Below are positions 54,265-64,000 of a stretch of DNA of 64,000 bases, piece after piece. The notes under the pieces were generated by a model, which saw only the letters and a program-made list of their open reading frames with translations, was not told the origin of the DNA and made no database searches. Position 1 is the first letter of the stretch; every line of letters starts with the position of its first letter. Where the stretch lies: contig CM060734.1 of assembly GCA_030704615.1 (NCBI GenBank), positions 11,842,001 to 11,906,000 on the forward strand, read 5' to 3'. A program made the position numbers and the translations under genes. The stretch is from Takakia lepidozioides. Lineage: Eukaryota > Streptophyta > Takakiopsida > Takakiales > Takakiaceae.

Positions 54265-55490
54265 ACTATGGCCGACCTGTTCATTACACACATACGTTAT
54301 TTAACACTGTCAATATTATGCCAGATCCTTTCGGCTGTAATGTTAATCATCGAAGTTTGAGAGAAATCACGCGCGATCGCGCGTGGTTCATTCATATATC
54401 CTCTTGTGGAGCTAGCATGGATTAGCAGTGCCATCAGATGTTATCAAAACAAGTTGACTTCATTGTCAGTTTAGGCAATAACAGATCAACCTGGAGGCTG
54501 GAAGAGGTTGGAGGAGAAGAAATTTTTCGATGTTTTCATATTACGATGGATGAACCTTTCTCACAAAGGCAAATGCAAGCATCTCCCACTGTCAGTGCAA
54601 TGGGGCAGGAGGTGAACGTGCTCCCCCCTGTGGTGACACGATCATCGTCTTCCTAACTCGTAATTCAAGCTCCCACGATGGTCGTCTCATTTGTTCCTGA
54701 GCGGATTGTGAATTTATGTTAAAATCTCTCTTCAAATGGATTGAAGTAATTTTGGCGGCTTCGAAATTCCTTCCCTGACGAACTGATGGCACCATTATGG
54801 TTAATTAAAATCTGGATGCACTCGGCTCGTTGTGGTTCTCAATGGTGGTAGGGACAGAGATCTGTCGCGCAATCACTCGAGGTTCGAAAAGCGGACTCCG
54901 ACGAATCACATGTGGCACTGTTGAGGTAATATAACACTTTGGCAGTCGGCTCGCAATCAACATCGAAAATGCTGTCATTTGAAGATGTGATGATTTTGCA
55001 GGCATAGTGAACTACTTCAGGTCAGTTACAGCGAGGGAACTCAAGGTATTCGGATAATCCGTCCCGGAATATTTCACACCATCATCCTTGATGATTCATT
55101 GATGTGTTTCAGAACATGCACTCAAATCATCCGGGCTGATGGTGTCACTTGTTCCTTGGCGGATTGTTCAAGTATCTTAATCCTAGTCTTGAAGTTGTTT
55201 GAAGTCATTCTCCCTGCTTGCATAATCCGATCTCCAATAATTGACAGCATCCTCGTGGTGTATTTTTTGGTTCCTATATCCTTCGTTTGGAGATCCATTA
55301 TTCTTTTGAGGAACACCAACGATTAACATCGCGCGATCACGCGTGTTTTTCTCAGAGCTGACCTATTCCGATGTCCATCATTGCACACCAAAATGGTGTT
55401 ACGAGGAGGCAAAATGTCAGCAATTGAACGTCAATCTCCAGCGTCATTCTCGTCGTTTTCATGTGGACTGGACGGCAAAGGAGGAACACC
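54265..55490. other. 3' flank of the ParB-like gene with two further palindromes
   Basis: Palindromes are at 54,368-54,385 (CACGCGCGATCGCGCGTG, perfect) and 55,329-55,345 (two mismatches). A plus-strand frame at 54,438-54,656 and several short minus-strand frames have no motif I recognise; one may be an additional exon. Confidence 0.45.
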
Positions 55491-55494
55491 GTCG

Positions 55495-56010
55495 CTAACA
55501 ATCTGTGCAAACAATCTCAACAATCATATGTACTTCAAGGTGTTTGATACTGCGTATGTTCATGTAGCTGATTACTATGTGTGTCTTTTTGCTATTCCCA
55601 TTCCAACAACATCAGGTCTACTGAGACTGTCATATTCCGAAATCGGAATCAGACACCACTTACATGAAACCGTCAGCTAAGAATGAAATCTCCAGTTCAT
55701 TCAATCACAGCCCGGAGAAATATCTCAAGTTGCTGACCAACTACTTGTAGGCTAGGGTGTTTCTCTGGAGTCGCATACAATGAATCGAAGATCTAGTTCT
55801 CAGCTGACATGCAGCTGATGGTTTTATATTGATCAATGATGATGGGCCGTGGCTGATACGGGATTCTGAATATGATATTCTCTGGGAACTTGATACTATT
55901 CGCATGGGAATAGCAAAACGACTACTATACAATTCAGCTATAGGAACAACAATAGCATCAAACACCTAGCAGTAAATAGGATTTTTGACATTGGTTGTGA
56001 CAACTCCAAT
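55495..56010. mobile_element. Foldback element, copy 2
   Basis: The left arm (GTGCAAACAATCTCAACAATCATATGTAC..., 55,502-55,660) and the right arm on the minus strand (TTGTCACAACCAATGTCAAAAATCC..., 56,005-55,850) are inverted repeats around a 190-base centre. It is the same family as 28,186-28,580 but in the opposite orientation. Confidence 0.75.
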
Positions 56011-56949
56011 CAATTAGTTGGTGGTTATTCAGTTGGAGATTATTTAGTTGGGGAACAGTTTACGAGTGCTTTACAATAAATCGTTAGAAGTACCATAGCC
56101 CATCACAAATAAACCTCAACTGGTCACCCGACACTATTTTCTTGAAGATTTCGCATAAAACGTCACTCTCTCCATCAACGTACTCGCCATCGAGCCACTC
56201 TCCAGAAACATACAAGCAGCATACTTACTCCCCAATTGGATACTTTCAGCATCTTACTCCAGGGTCAATTACTTGGACATTATGTTTTGAAGAGCATACG
56301 AGTAATTCATCATCTTCGCGATTCACTGAAAGTCTGCAAGGCCACCCATTCTTCGAGAAGTATAGCTAAACTTCGGTCGCACACGACATTGTTGGTTGGC
56401 GTAATATTGAAGGATATTTTTTGTGAGGTCATCACCATATCCACGATACTCGAGACAGCATTTCAGGGATTTCTTCCATCTTCTGTTGACAAAAACCTTC
56501 GGAACAACGAAAGAATACAGATTTGAAAATGGTCCCTCCAACCTTGTCAAAATATCGTGATTTTGGGAAATGACTTTCCTCAAAATATTTTCATCATATG
56601 TACGTCGGCCGACATCGTCTTGTGTTACCGGAGTTCAGCCCTCCTTCTAGAAGTTGATACTCTCATTGACATGGTTTACATTACTTGTATTGGTCCATGC
56701 CGCATGGGGCGAGACTTACTCAAATTGACATGGTTCTGAAATAAAACCTGGTTGTTTATCATCAATGTCTCCCCATTGTCTTTCATTTTATGTCATGGTA
56801 TTGTGTCATTGTGCCATATTTTGCTCACATATTTGATTGATTTGTCTTGTACGTTACATAGTAACGGCCTTCACAAGCTCAGTCACGGTTACGAATATGA
56901 CTGGTGCTCCAATCATCCAGATCATGAAGCGAGTTATCACCCGACATCC
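56011..56949. other. Stretch without recognisable gene
   Basis: Short frames in both strands only. A small perfect repeat TTATTCAGTTGGAGATTATTTAGTTGGGGA near 56,025 is a local duplication. Nothing else is seen. Confidence 0.45.
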
Positions 56950-56950
56950 A

Positions 56951-57165
56951 TTTTTTTAATTTATTTTTTAATATAATGGAAACACCTGGGAGCGACAGCT
57001 CACAAATCAGGCCCCCTTAATAGTATAACATCTTTCACAGTAACCCCGCCATGTGGCGTTGGAATGGGACACCACCCAGGAACATACCACACTCGTCAGT
57101 AGCAAGATTTGACCCCATAATCATCTGGGTGACACTCAGTGCACTTCACCAACTGAGCTACTGAC
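56951..57165 (-). mobile_element. tRNA-derived SINE
   Basis: On the minus strand TAGCTCAGTTGG (57,160-57,149) is a perfect RNA polymerase III A box, and GGGGTCAAATC (57,116-57,106) is a near-consensus B box at the tRNA spacing of 44 bases. About 130 bases of unrelated body follow, and the unit ends in an A-rich tail (56,977-56,951). This is the head-body-tail build of a SINE. It cannot fold into a complete tRNA because the acceptor stem does not pair. No target duplication is clear. Confidence 0.65.
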
Positions 57166-57410
57166 TGTTAGTATCTCATTCAACTCTTACCAAACTTCGA
57201 GTGAACAGTGGAACTTGCTTTATGAGCCAAATAGAAACTGTTTTTTCTCCTGAAGTTTATACATAATGTTTTTTATATATTAATAGACAAACAATTACTT
57301 ATATTTTTATATTTATATTTAAAATAATCCATTTAAATTCATTTAAATGATTAAAAAACATATTCAGATATTTCTCCTAATTTCTGGACCAAACTTTAGT
57401 CTAGATTTGC
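57166..57410. other. AT-rich spacer
   Basis: No gene or repeat structure recognised between the SINE and the truncated retrotransposon end. Confidence 0.5.
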
Positions 57411-58595
57411 TTAAAATTGTGTTCCATCCAAGCCAAAAAAAACAGGTGGTATCCCATCCGTGATAATATCATGTTGAAGAATATCCGTGCGGCCTAGGTC
57501 ATGAGCCCCTTTGCTGAACACATCCAAGTTGTGCCTAAGGAAGTCATGAAACTGAACTTTCTGTGCGGGGGTGAGATGATCTCCTACCTTAACCTCAGCA
57601 AGGACCTGTTCAAAATGAAGCTCTTGAGCAGGTGACAGGTCAGGACTAGTCACCGAGCCTTTGTGTGCAGCAAAGATTTGTAGTTGGTCCACAAAGGTGT
57701 TAACCAGGCCAATGTCGTGGAGGCTCAAGGCTCCTTGCACGGATGCTATGGTAGCGAGAGGTACTGCTGTTAAGCGAGCCAGAACCTGCCCCTTCCTCAC
57801 AGGCACATTAATACGTTCAGGATTGGCTATGAGTAATCTAACCTCTCCCTTGAAGCCTCCGTCAATAACACCGGATGCAATTAAACAGTGCTTCTGTAAA
57901 GTCAATTTTTTCCAGCCCTCAACCTCTAGGTTATGTCCCTCAGGACACACAAATGCTAGCCCTGTTGGTATAATACGTTGAGAGAAAGCAGGAATCATGA
58001 AATCGACAGGAGAGCGAATAAGCAAAGAATTCTTGGGGATGGGTAAGGGTACACTGCCCTTTTTGCCGGGAGCAGGAAATTGCCATTGATGCAGGCAATT
58101 ATCAATAGGTTTGAATTGACTGAAGCGAGACCAGTTATAGGCCATACCAACTTGATCACGCATGGCAGCAGCTTGCAGTTGGGTTTTGGCAAAGTTTGCC
58201 ATGGATGTACTAGCAGCCAAGGTTACAGGTGCAAGATTCACTTTGTAGGGGCTGTCTTCCCCATTGTGACAATGCAAGTCAGTACCACGCTTTTGCCACC
58301 AACCCTTATGGGCATAAGCAGTCCCATCTGCAATGGACACAGATAAACCCTTGGCAGATTGCAGTTTGAGACCTAAGATGCGAACTATGCTAAGAGGGAT
58401 AGCAGACATAGTACACCCTGTATCAATAATGCAGGAAAATGAAAGGTGACCGACATGACACTGAGTCATCAAAGGACGAACTCGTAGCTTACTGGCCTTG
58501 CGAAGGGCCTCACAGTGCAGCAGCTTGAAATCTTGAGACAATACTGCATTTACCAGGGATTTAAGGCTCGGGAGACGATCGCCTGGCACCCTCAC
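57411..58595 (-). CDS. LTR retrotransposon pol start: aspartic protease plus dUTPase-like domain
   Basis: A 394-codon open frame. Residues 55-80 hold the retroviral-type protease active site (IDTGCTMSAIPLSIV). Residues 191-281 resemble a trimeric dUTPase: a strand with IPTGLAFVCPEGH (the usual VPTGIAVxxPEGY), motif 3 as GVIDGGFKGEV (consensus GVIDxDYRGEV, with Phe for the nucleoside-stacking Tyr), and motif 4 as VRKGQVLARL (KKGDRIAQL). Motif 2 (PRSG) and the glycine-rich motif 5 are not recognisable, so catalysis is doubtful. The last 100 residues are the lead-in to reverse transcriptase (HNLDVFSKGAHDLGRTDILQH). After GIPPV the sequence leaves the pol gene. Neighbouring frames on the same strand give gag. 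Confidence 0.7.
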   Translation of the reverse strand: MRVPGDRLPSLKSLVNAVLSQDFKLLHCEALRKASKLRVRPLMTQCHVGHLSFSCIIDTGCTMSAIPLSIVRILGLKLQSAKGLSVSIADGTAYAHKGWWQKRGTDLHCHNGEDSPYKVNLAPVTLAASTSMANFAKTQLQAAAMRDQVGMAYNWSRFSQFKPIDNCLHQWQFPAPGKKGSVPLPIPKNSLLIRSPVDFMIPAFSQRIIPTGLAFVCPEGHNLEVEGWKKLTLQKHCLIASGVIDGGFKGEVRLLIANPERINVPVRKGQVLARLTAVPLATIASVQGALSLHDIGLVNTFVDQLQIFAAHKGSVTSPDLSPAQELHFEQVLAEVKVGDHLTPAQKVQFHDFLRHNLDVFSKGAHDLGRTDILQHDIITDGIPPVFFGLDGTQF

Positions 58596-60745
58596 AGATG
58601 ACCTGGTTCGTTTAAACCCCCTTTCTTATCTTTCTTAATCTGCTCAATCATAGCTGGTAAGTCGGACATGAATGGGCACCAACGTGTGTAATGTTCGGTG
58701 GACTTACAGATCATACAAGCAGGTAATGAGGCCTTATTCACATACCTCGACCCCACCTGGTATTTGCCCCGGAAGCCACTAGGCTTGTTACCCTAGTGGT
58801 TATGGTCTGCTGAGTCGGATTCCGAGGCACGCCGTGTGACCTCACTTTTCATAGCCAGAAGCTGGTCTTGAACATCACTTATACAGAATTGGTGCAGCTC
58901 CTGTACAATGGTAGGCAACAACTCCTCTGTGCAAGGCTTACCCCCATCATGTGTCTCAGCAACGTTAGTACCGCAAGAATTGGCCAAGCACTGTGTAACC
59001 TTGGTCGGGGAGGTATGGGTCATGCTAGTTTTTGCAGCCTTTAATCTAAGTCTCTCTTCCAAAAGACCCACCATCTCGTCCTCATGATGATTATGTTGTT
59101 TTTGCAAAAACACTCTTTCCGCTGGTGGTAGGCCTTTGATGAAACAATGATGAAACAATGTTTCAGGATGGCTGATCGTTCAGAAGGGTCAACGGCCTTA
59201 CACACCGCCGTGCGAAGATCAGTGTAATATTTCCACAAACTGTCACCAGGGACAAAGGTTAGCTCTGGAACGGTATATGCTATGGGCTTGGCCTCACGAA
59301 ACAATCTACCTGCCAGCTCCTTAGCCTCCCAGGTCAGCTCATGTTTGCCTTTAATGTTGGACTCAAAAATCTTACGAGCCTCACCCTTCAAACATACACG
59401 AAAAGCTTTGACAACAAATCGAGGGGGTACAGAGTTGATCTCTCTGCTGATATCCAAAAACTCCAAAAATGACTCAAAATCATCCCCCAAGTTGAAATCT
59501 GGGTAAGGCTGCTTGTGCATCTTATCACCATAATCTATGGACTTACTGAGAGCAACCACAGGGGTATGTTGTTGAATTAACATCTTCATTAACGGAGGAC
59601 GGTTTGACACCACACCCATAGCTTCACAAAGTTCCTCTACATCCAACGTGGGATCTGGCATAATCTTATCTTTGTCTGTTTGCACATTGCCAGTAGAAGT
59701 CTCACCTTGAGTGCCCTCAGTATGTTCCGCAGCCATTTCCCTTTCTCTGCGAGCCTTTAACTCGCTCAAGCCAGATACCATTTCCTCTGCCTCCTTGTCC
59801 AACATGAACCTAGTGTAGACTGGCATGAGAGGGGTTTAAGCTCAACTTACCTTCTATCCAAAGGGGCTTGTATGTAATCTTCCCAGTTGGCCACACAGTG
59901 ACTGCTGATGTATTTGTGCTTGGGTAGAAGGTAGACGGCTTCCCCCAGTTGCTGCCAAACTTCTCGGTCAGATTTGAGCCAGAAAGAGACTTTCATCAAG
60001 GTGCGGACAACGCTCACTTTGACAATCAAAGTGTGGCACGGGTATTCAACAGCTTCCGCGACTTGACTAAGCCCTATGCGTTCATGTTTGAAACTCTTGC
60101 CAGGAAAGATGACAATGTCCGTAGCACAATGAGAAAAGCGTTGGGCGAGCACACCAGCCACGACCTCTTCCCAGGTGGGGTCAGGTGTTGTGGCACCAAC
60201 TGAGTGGAGATTCGCAAACACAATCACAGTTCCGCCTTTGATAAATTCCCAGAGCCTTAAAGGGCTAGGCTTGTTGGGAAAGGAGAAACTATCCAGGTCA
60301 CGACCAATTTCCCGAGACACAGTAAACTTTGGAACTCCCACTTCTGCCCAACTAAACAATTCACCAGCTCTCTTGCGCTCTCTGAGCACGGAAAATGGTA
60401 TTCTCTGGGCAATTTCTTCCGCATGCAATTCTTGCAGAAGCTTCCTCGCCCAAGCCCCTTGAAGAGCCTGATCGACCTTTCGTTTTGTTCACGCTTCTGG
60501 GCTGCTGTCGTTACCACCTTCGCAGCCTCCTCTGCAGCCTCGGCCTCAAATTGAGCAACCCAATAATCGGAGGGCGTATCAAGCACTATCTCCTCCCGCG
60601 TCCAAGGTGTACTTGCATCAAAAGGCACGTACTTGCAGATATCCTCGCTCAAGTGAGTTTGCAGTTCGTGTAAAAATGTCAGTTCAAAGTTCAGTTCAGG
60701 CGTAACCTTTGGAACAGAAGGCTGAGAGCTAGAAAGAGATGCCAT
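58596..60745 (-). pseudogene. Gag of the dUTPase-bearing LTR retrotransposon
   Basis: The gene starts at ATG 60,745 (MASLSSSQPSVPKVTPEL) and must be assembled from frames 60,745-60,257, 60,428-59,847, 59,826-59,041 and 59,158-58,793, with frameshifts or stops near 60,440, 59,840 and 59,100. The capsid part has FESFLEFLDISREINS and FRVCLKGEARKIFES, followed by the LWKYYTDLRTAV segment of gypsy-type gag. A zinc knuckle CMICKSTEHYTRWC lies near 58,715-58,675, just before the protease frame. The N-terminal 290 residues before the capsid are unusual for gypsy gag, and I do not recognise them. Confidence 0.65.
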
Positions 60746-61440
60746 GGCTCGCTACACACACACTTCGCGAGCTTGCGCAGGTTAGCAGCGATTTTGCAAA
60801 AACGAAGAGTAGAGAGCGCCGCCATTGCACCTGACCACCGTACCTTATTCTTTTTGCCAAAACAATTACCAAAAAATGATTAGTATCATTCGTCAACAGC
60901 AACAGATTAAGTGCCCCCCCTCTCCACCAAGATTCCGGGGCCGGGGATATATTCCCTTTTCTGTCCGGCTATTACCAACAGGAGGGTTGTAGCACAGTAG
61001 GGCAGAGACTTAATAGATAGGATGGAATCTATCACAATCATTCACACTAGCCAACACACTTTCATCCAGGAGATCAGGTACACACAAGTTCCAACACAAG
61101 TACACCACTTGAGATCAAATCCACCACCTCCTTTGCCTCTCATCATAGGCTTAAGAAGTATTAGAAACGTAATCTAATCTGAACCACATGGGCTCTTTAC
61201 ATTGGTCATCCAGATGTCTTTCGCGAGACCACTCAACGACGCCAGCTCATCTATCCTAATCCTAAACTAGGTGTTAACTACAGACAACCCTAATTTAATG
61301 AGAGCCCAGCTGCGCCAGCGCATGTAACGTGGCGGTTAGCCCCCGCCACATCCGGTCGTCATCCATCCAAAACCCACAACAACTCTAAACGCAGTCCTAC
61401 TCTATCCATCCAAGCCAAAAAAACAGGTGGTAGGAATCTA
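60746..61440. repeat. Leader and LTR-like repeat, copy 2
   Basis: Bases 60,940-61,405 match the repeat at 22,814-23,311. The repeat lies where the 5' LTR of the minus-strand retrotransposon should be, about 190 bases before the gag ATG. At its outer end a 27-base segment (CCATCCAAGCC, A7, CAGGTGGTA; 61,408-61,434) repeats the sequence at 57,425-57,452, where the pol gene is cut. No standard primer-binding site is visible. Confidence 0.5.
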
Positions 61441-62026
61441 GGCTTCAGTGCATCAAGACTATAATCCCCCTGTTAAAAAATAAAAAATAAAAAATCGACC
61501 GGTGCTTTACGTTGTGACAACCCCTACTACAGTACATGTTGGATTCCCACGCCTGGATTTCTCTCACGAAGATCGGATCACATAGAGTTGATCTCGCCCA
61601 GATTATTATGATGTTGGAGTTGGGATTCAGCGATGGTGATTCATGGCTGATTACTTCAACTGAGAAGTGTTACAGAGTCCAACGTTATGCATGTGCGACA
61701 TGCATGGCACCCATGAAACCCGTGCTATGTATGCCTCCCACCCTTGTCTCTGTTTCGCCTTACCCCTTCCTTCATTATGCTCTCTGGGCCCTGGTTTGAT
61801 TGATGGGTGCTTATGTCAGCGTTGTTAGCGCCCTGCTCTTTGAATCACAACCATTTTAGTGGAAATGGCTGGGTGCAGGATTTTCACGGAAATGGTGATC
61901 AACTTCAAGGTCTAGTGCGCAAAAAGAAAGATCTGTGTCGCTGTGGGTGTGTGTGGGGGGGGGGAAGAGAGAGAGAGAGTGAGAGGCATTGATGTTCGCC
62001 TTTCACAAGAGGTAGAATGTGAGAGA
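61441..62026 (+). promoter_or_regulatory. Upstream region and GA-rich leader of the apyrase gene
   Basis: No independent gene is convincing; the frame at 61,536-61,799 has no motif. A GT/GGGG run and (GA)n tract at 61,940-61,985, 40-90 bases before the likely start codon, is typical of plant 5' leaders. No clear TATA box was found. Confidence 0.45.
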
Positions 62027-64000
62027 ATGGTTGGAAATGGAGGGGGACTAGGGGGCTTCATGCGAAGACCAAGTAGCAACGCCAACTGTTTTAAGAGCGC
62101 CAAGCCCAGTATGGAGCTGCCAAAGCTGCAGCCCCGTGTTGCCTCCACGTTTCCACCTCCGCACAAAACCCAGCTGCCCATGCGGTACCAGATACAACAC
62201 TATCAAAATCCGAATACTGCTCGCTTTCCATGCCGGAAAAACGTGTGGATCGTTCTTATTATCTCTTCTGTTTTCTTCCTTACAATGTATCTCCTCTCGA
62301 TCGCGCGAGGGATGCAATTTCCATCCCAATTGCAGAGGGCAAAGAAGGGGTATGGGATCATTATTGATGCTGGTAGCTCAGGATCTCGTCTTCACGTATT
62401 TCAGTACACGCAAGGTGTTCTCCCTGCTGTAGATCTAGTAGGTCGCGAGTCCCTCTCGCTTAAAAGGACACCAGGACTTTCGTCCTTTGCAGATAACCCG
62501 AAGTCTGCAGGGGCATCATTGAAGGATCTTCTCGAGTTTGCAAGGGGGAAGGTTCCGGAGAGGGAAAGGCCAATGACAAGGGTTTATCTCATGGCCACGG
62601 CTGGATTGAGACGCCTCGATCACCAGATCCAGGATGAAGTGCTGGACTCATGCAGGCTAGTAATTCGAGCTTCGGGTTTTTCCTTTAAAGACGAATGGGC
62701 GTCTGTCATCACCGGTTGGTCAATCTTTCAACATACCGTCTCATTACTAAATACATTGCTTCAGATGTCTACGAAGAGCTCACATTACTAAACCTAATTC
62801 GAATTGAAGAAACTGGTGTGGGAAGGCCTAATTATAGTTAATGGTAGGTGAGTCTACTAGAGGCTGTTTCAAAGAAACAAACAGCGCCCTTGACCTAAAA
62901 TTGATGTCTCCCTAAGTAGTTAATCTTGGTATTAGCCAATAGCCATCTACTTCCTGACGAAAATGGGCGATTCATGACCACAAATGCTGTTCTGCTACCC
63001 TCTTCCCACAAAAATTTGATGTGCACAGTTCAGAATTAGTTGATTGCAGAGTAGCAGTCAGAAGCCAGCCCTCCATTAGATAGAGGTTTGATGTTGAAAG
63101 CCTTCAGTTCAGCAGTGAGCAGCATCACATTTCTACATTCTCTTCCTGTGGTTCTTTTCAGAATAGAGTCCCAAGCCTCATTTTCCTATGCCCAAGGCAC
63201 TCCCCAACCAACCTCCTATACCAAGGTGCATTGCCACATACTTCCTTCCAGACCTGCCCATGTTGCTAGCTGCCACAGAAGTGATGCACAGAGCTTGTCC
63301 ACTGGGGATCACAAGTCATCCAAGGAATATAGTCGGATGACTGCTTACTACCTAAGCACTCTTGAGACCAACATCATCCAGAGTGCCTACCGGATTTTAC
63401 CCTGATTTATCATCCCAACTCCTCTAATATTGGATATAAAAAATAAATGGAGTGTGCATGCTTGTTGCATCTTCAGTGGTCCATGTCATTGCAGAGCATC
63501 ATGATGTTGTTAACATGATTACTTTGTCTTTGAATTTTGAAAGAAAAATGTGAGTTGTGTCCGGATGACAGGCACGGATGAAGGAATATATGCATGGGTG
63601 TCTGCCAATTATGCGCTTGGCACACTTCGGGGTGACCCTCTGAAGACCACGGGTATTGTGGAGTTGGGTGGTGCTTCTACCCAGGTCCCAGCCCTCCCCT
63701 TTCTCCCTGCCATGCTCCTCCCCATCCCTCACCTTCTGCTTGTCCAGACCATTTCGTTGGGCCACAAGGCTAGGGCACCCAAACTGTCATAAGCAGAGTA
63801 TCACTCCTCAATAGCCTGTGACAGAGTTGTTGTCTTATGGGCTGATGTCAGCAGACAACAACAATTCCATGTCGACCAAGAAAAGCCTGAGTCCTTCATC
63901 AGTCTCTCTCTTGTTTCTGGTTCTTTTGTACATTTTAATGTAGGCATGGCAGGAAGCTGTAGAAAGGTGCTTCGTCATATGATCTGCAGGAGAGATCTAT
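62027..64000 (+). CDS. Membrane-bound apyrase (GDA1/CD39 nucleoside phosphatase), exons 1 and 2, partial
   Basis: Apyrases hydrolyse nucleoside tri- and diphosphates in the Golgi lumen or outside the cell. Exon 1 runs from ATG 62,027 to 62,714 (an in-frame ATG at 61,943 and two at 62,060 and 62,111 are alternatives). It has a transmembrane anchor (about residues 72-92, WIVLIISSVFFLTMYLL), ACR1 DAGSSGSRLHVF (about 113-124) and ACR2 MATAGLRRL (about 189). Exon 2 (63,572-63,684) has ACR3 GTDEGIYAWVSANY and ACR4 GIVELGGASTQ. The splice sites (accg|GTTGGT, GACAG|gcacgg, CCAG|GTCCCA) join the ITG-TDEGIY reading frame exactly. The order and spacing match plant type II membrane apyrases. ACR5 and the C-terminal part lie beyond 64,000. 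All visible motifs are intact, so the gene is probably functional. Confidence 0.9.
62715..63571 (+). other. Intron 1 of the apyrase gene
   Basis: An 857-base phase-1 intron with GT...AG ends. It contains stops in all frames and no recognisable element; the frame at 63,088-63,405 is not supported by any motif. Confidence 0.85.

Noticed and set aside
38734-55345. Cyanobacterial or plastid DNA because of the HIP1-like GCGATCGC core
   Set aside because: The palindromes lie in spliced-gene introns and transposon-rich DNA without any bacterial gene; HIP1 density across a whole sequence is not seen.
56951-57165. A functional tRNA gene
   Set aside because: A and B boxes are present, but no acceptor stem pairs and the B box is altered; the A-rich tail fits a SINE.

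Overview
The window is nuclear DNA of a land plant. The evidence is Arabidopsis-type TTTAGGG telomere-like repeats, chromodomain Ty3/gypsy elements primed by initiator tRNA-Met, CACTA-type termini, PPR and SEC13 gene pieces, and a spliced membrane apyrase gene. The species cannot be named from the sequence. Some families (a DWG kinase, a ParB-like protein) remind me of non-seed plants, but that is only an impression. Nearly everything is transposon-derived. The only gene that looks like an ordinary host gene is the apyrase at the right edge.

Layout. 1-1.3 kb: 3' end of a gypsy chromovirus. 2.5-4.2 and 13.9-14.5 kb: one gypsy element, split by a 9.68-kb insertion that has a 15-bp terminal inverted repeat and an exact 8-bp target duplication. 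Inside that insertion lies a nearly full-length LINE (about 4.4-13.08 kb), itself interrupted by a small inverted-repeat element. 16.7-22.56 kb: a second, 5'-truncated copy of the same LINE, broken by a CACTA-like element that carries PPR and SEC13 fragments. 22.8-24.6 kb: an LTR-like repeat, telomere-like tandem repeats and an integrase scrap.

24.7-33.75 kb (element A) and 43.37-51.81 kb (element B) are two copies of one unusual transposon family. Its ends are CGTGACG-rich, followed by arrays of 20-24-bp palindromes about 50 bp apart. Inside are long palindromes (A only), satellite-like repeats, a decayed protein-kinase gene (A only) and a decayed coiled-coil/RING gene (A, and an internally deleted copy in B). 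B is complete at both ends. It interrupts a multi-exon gene, and the reading frame resumes exactly across the insertion.

That interrupted locus (38.3-43.37 plus 51.81-55.4 kb) is the most interesting part. It encodes a ParB-nuclease-like protein next to a divergently transcribed gene with a transposase-associated domain. Its introns and flanks carry 14 copies of a palindrome centred on CGCGATCGCG, and element B carries none. A gypsy element (33.85-38.28 kb) adjoins it, intact except for one amber codon and a lost 3' end.

55.5-61.4 kb: a foldback element, a tRNA-derived SINE, and an LTR retrotransposon with a dUTPase-like domain between protease and reverse transcriptase. 62.0-64.0 kb: the first two coding exons of the apyrase, which continues past the window.
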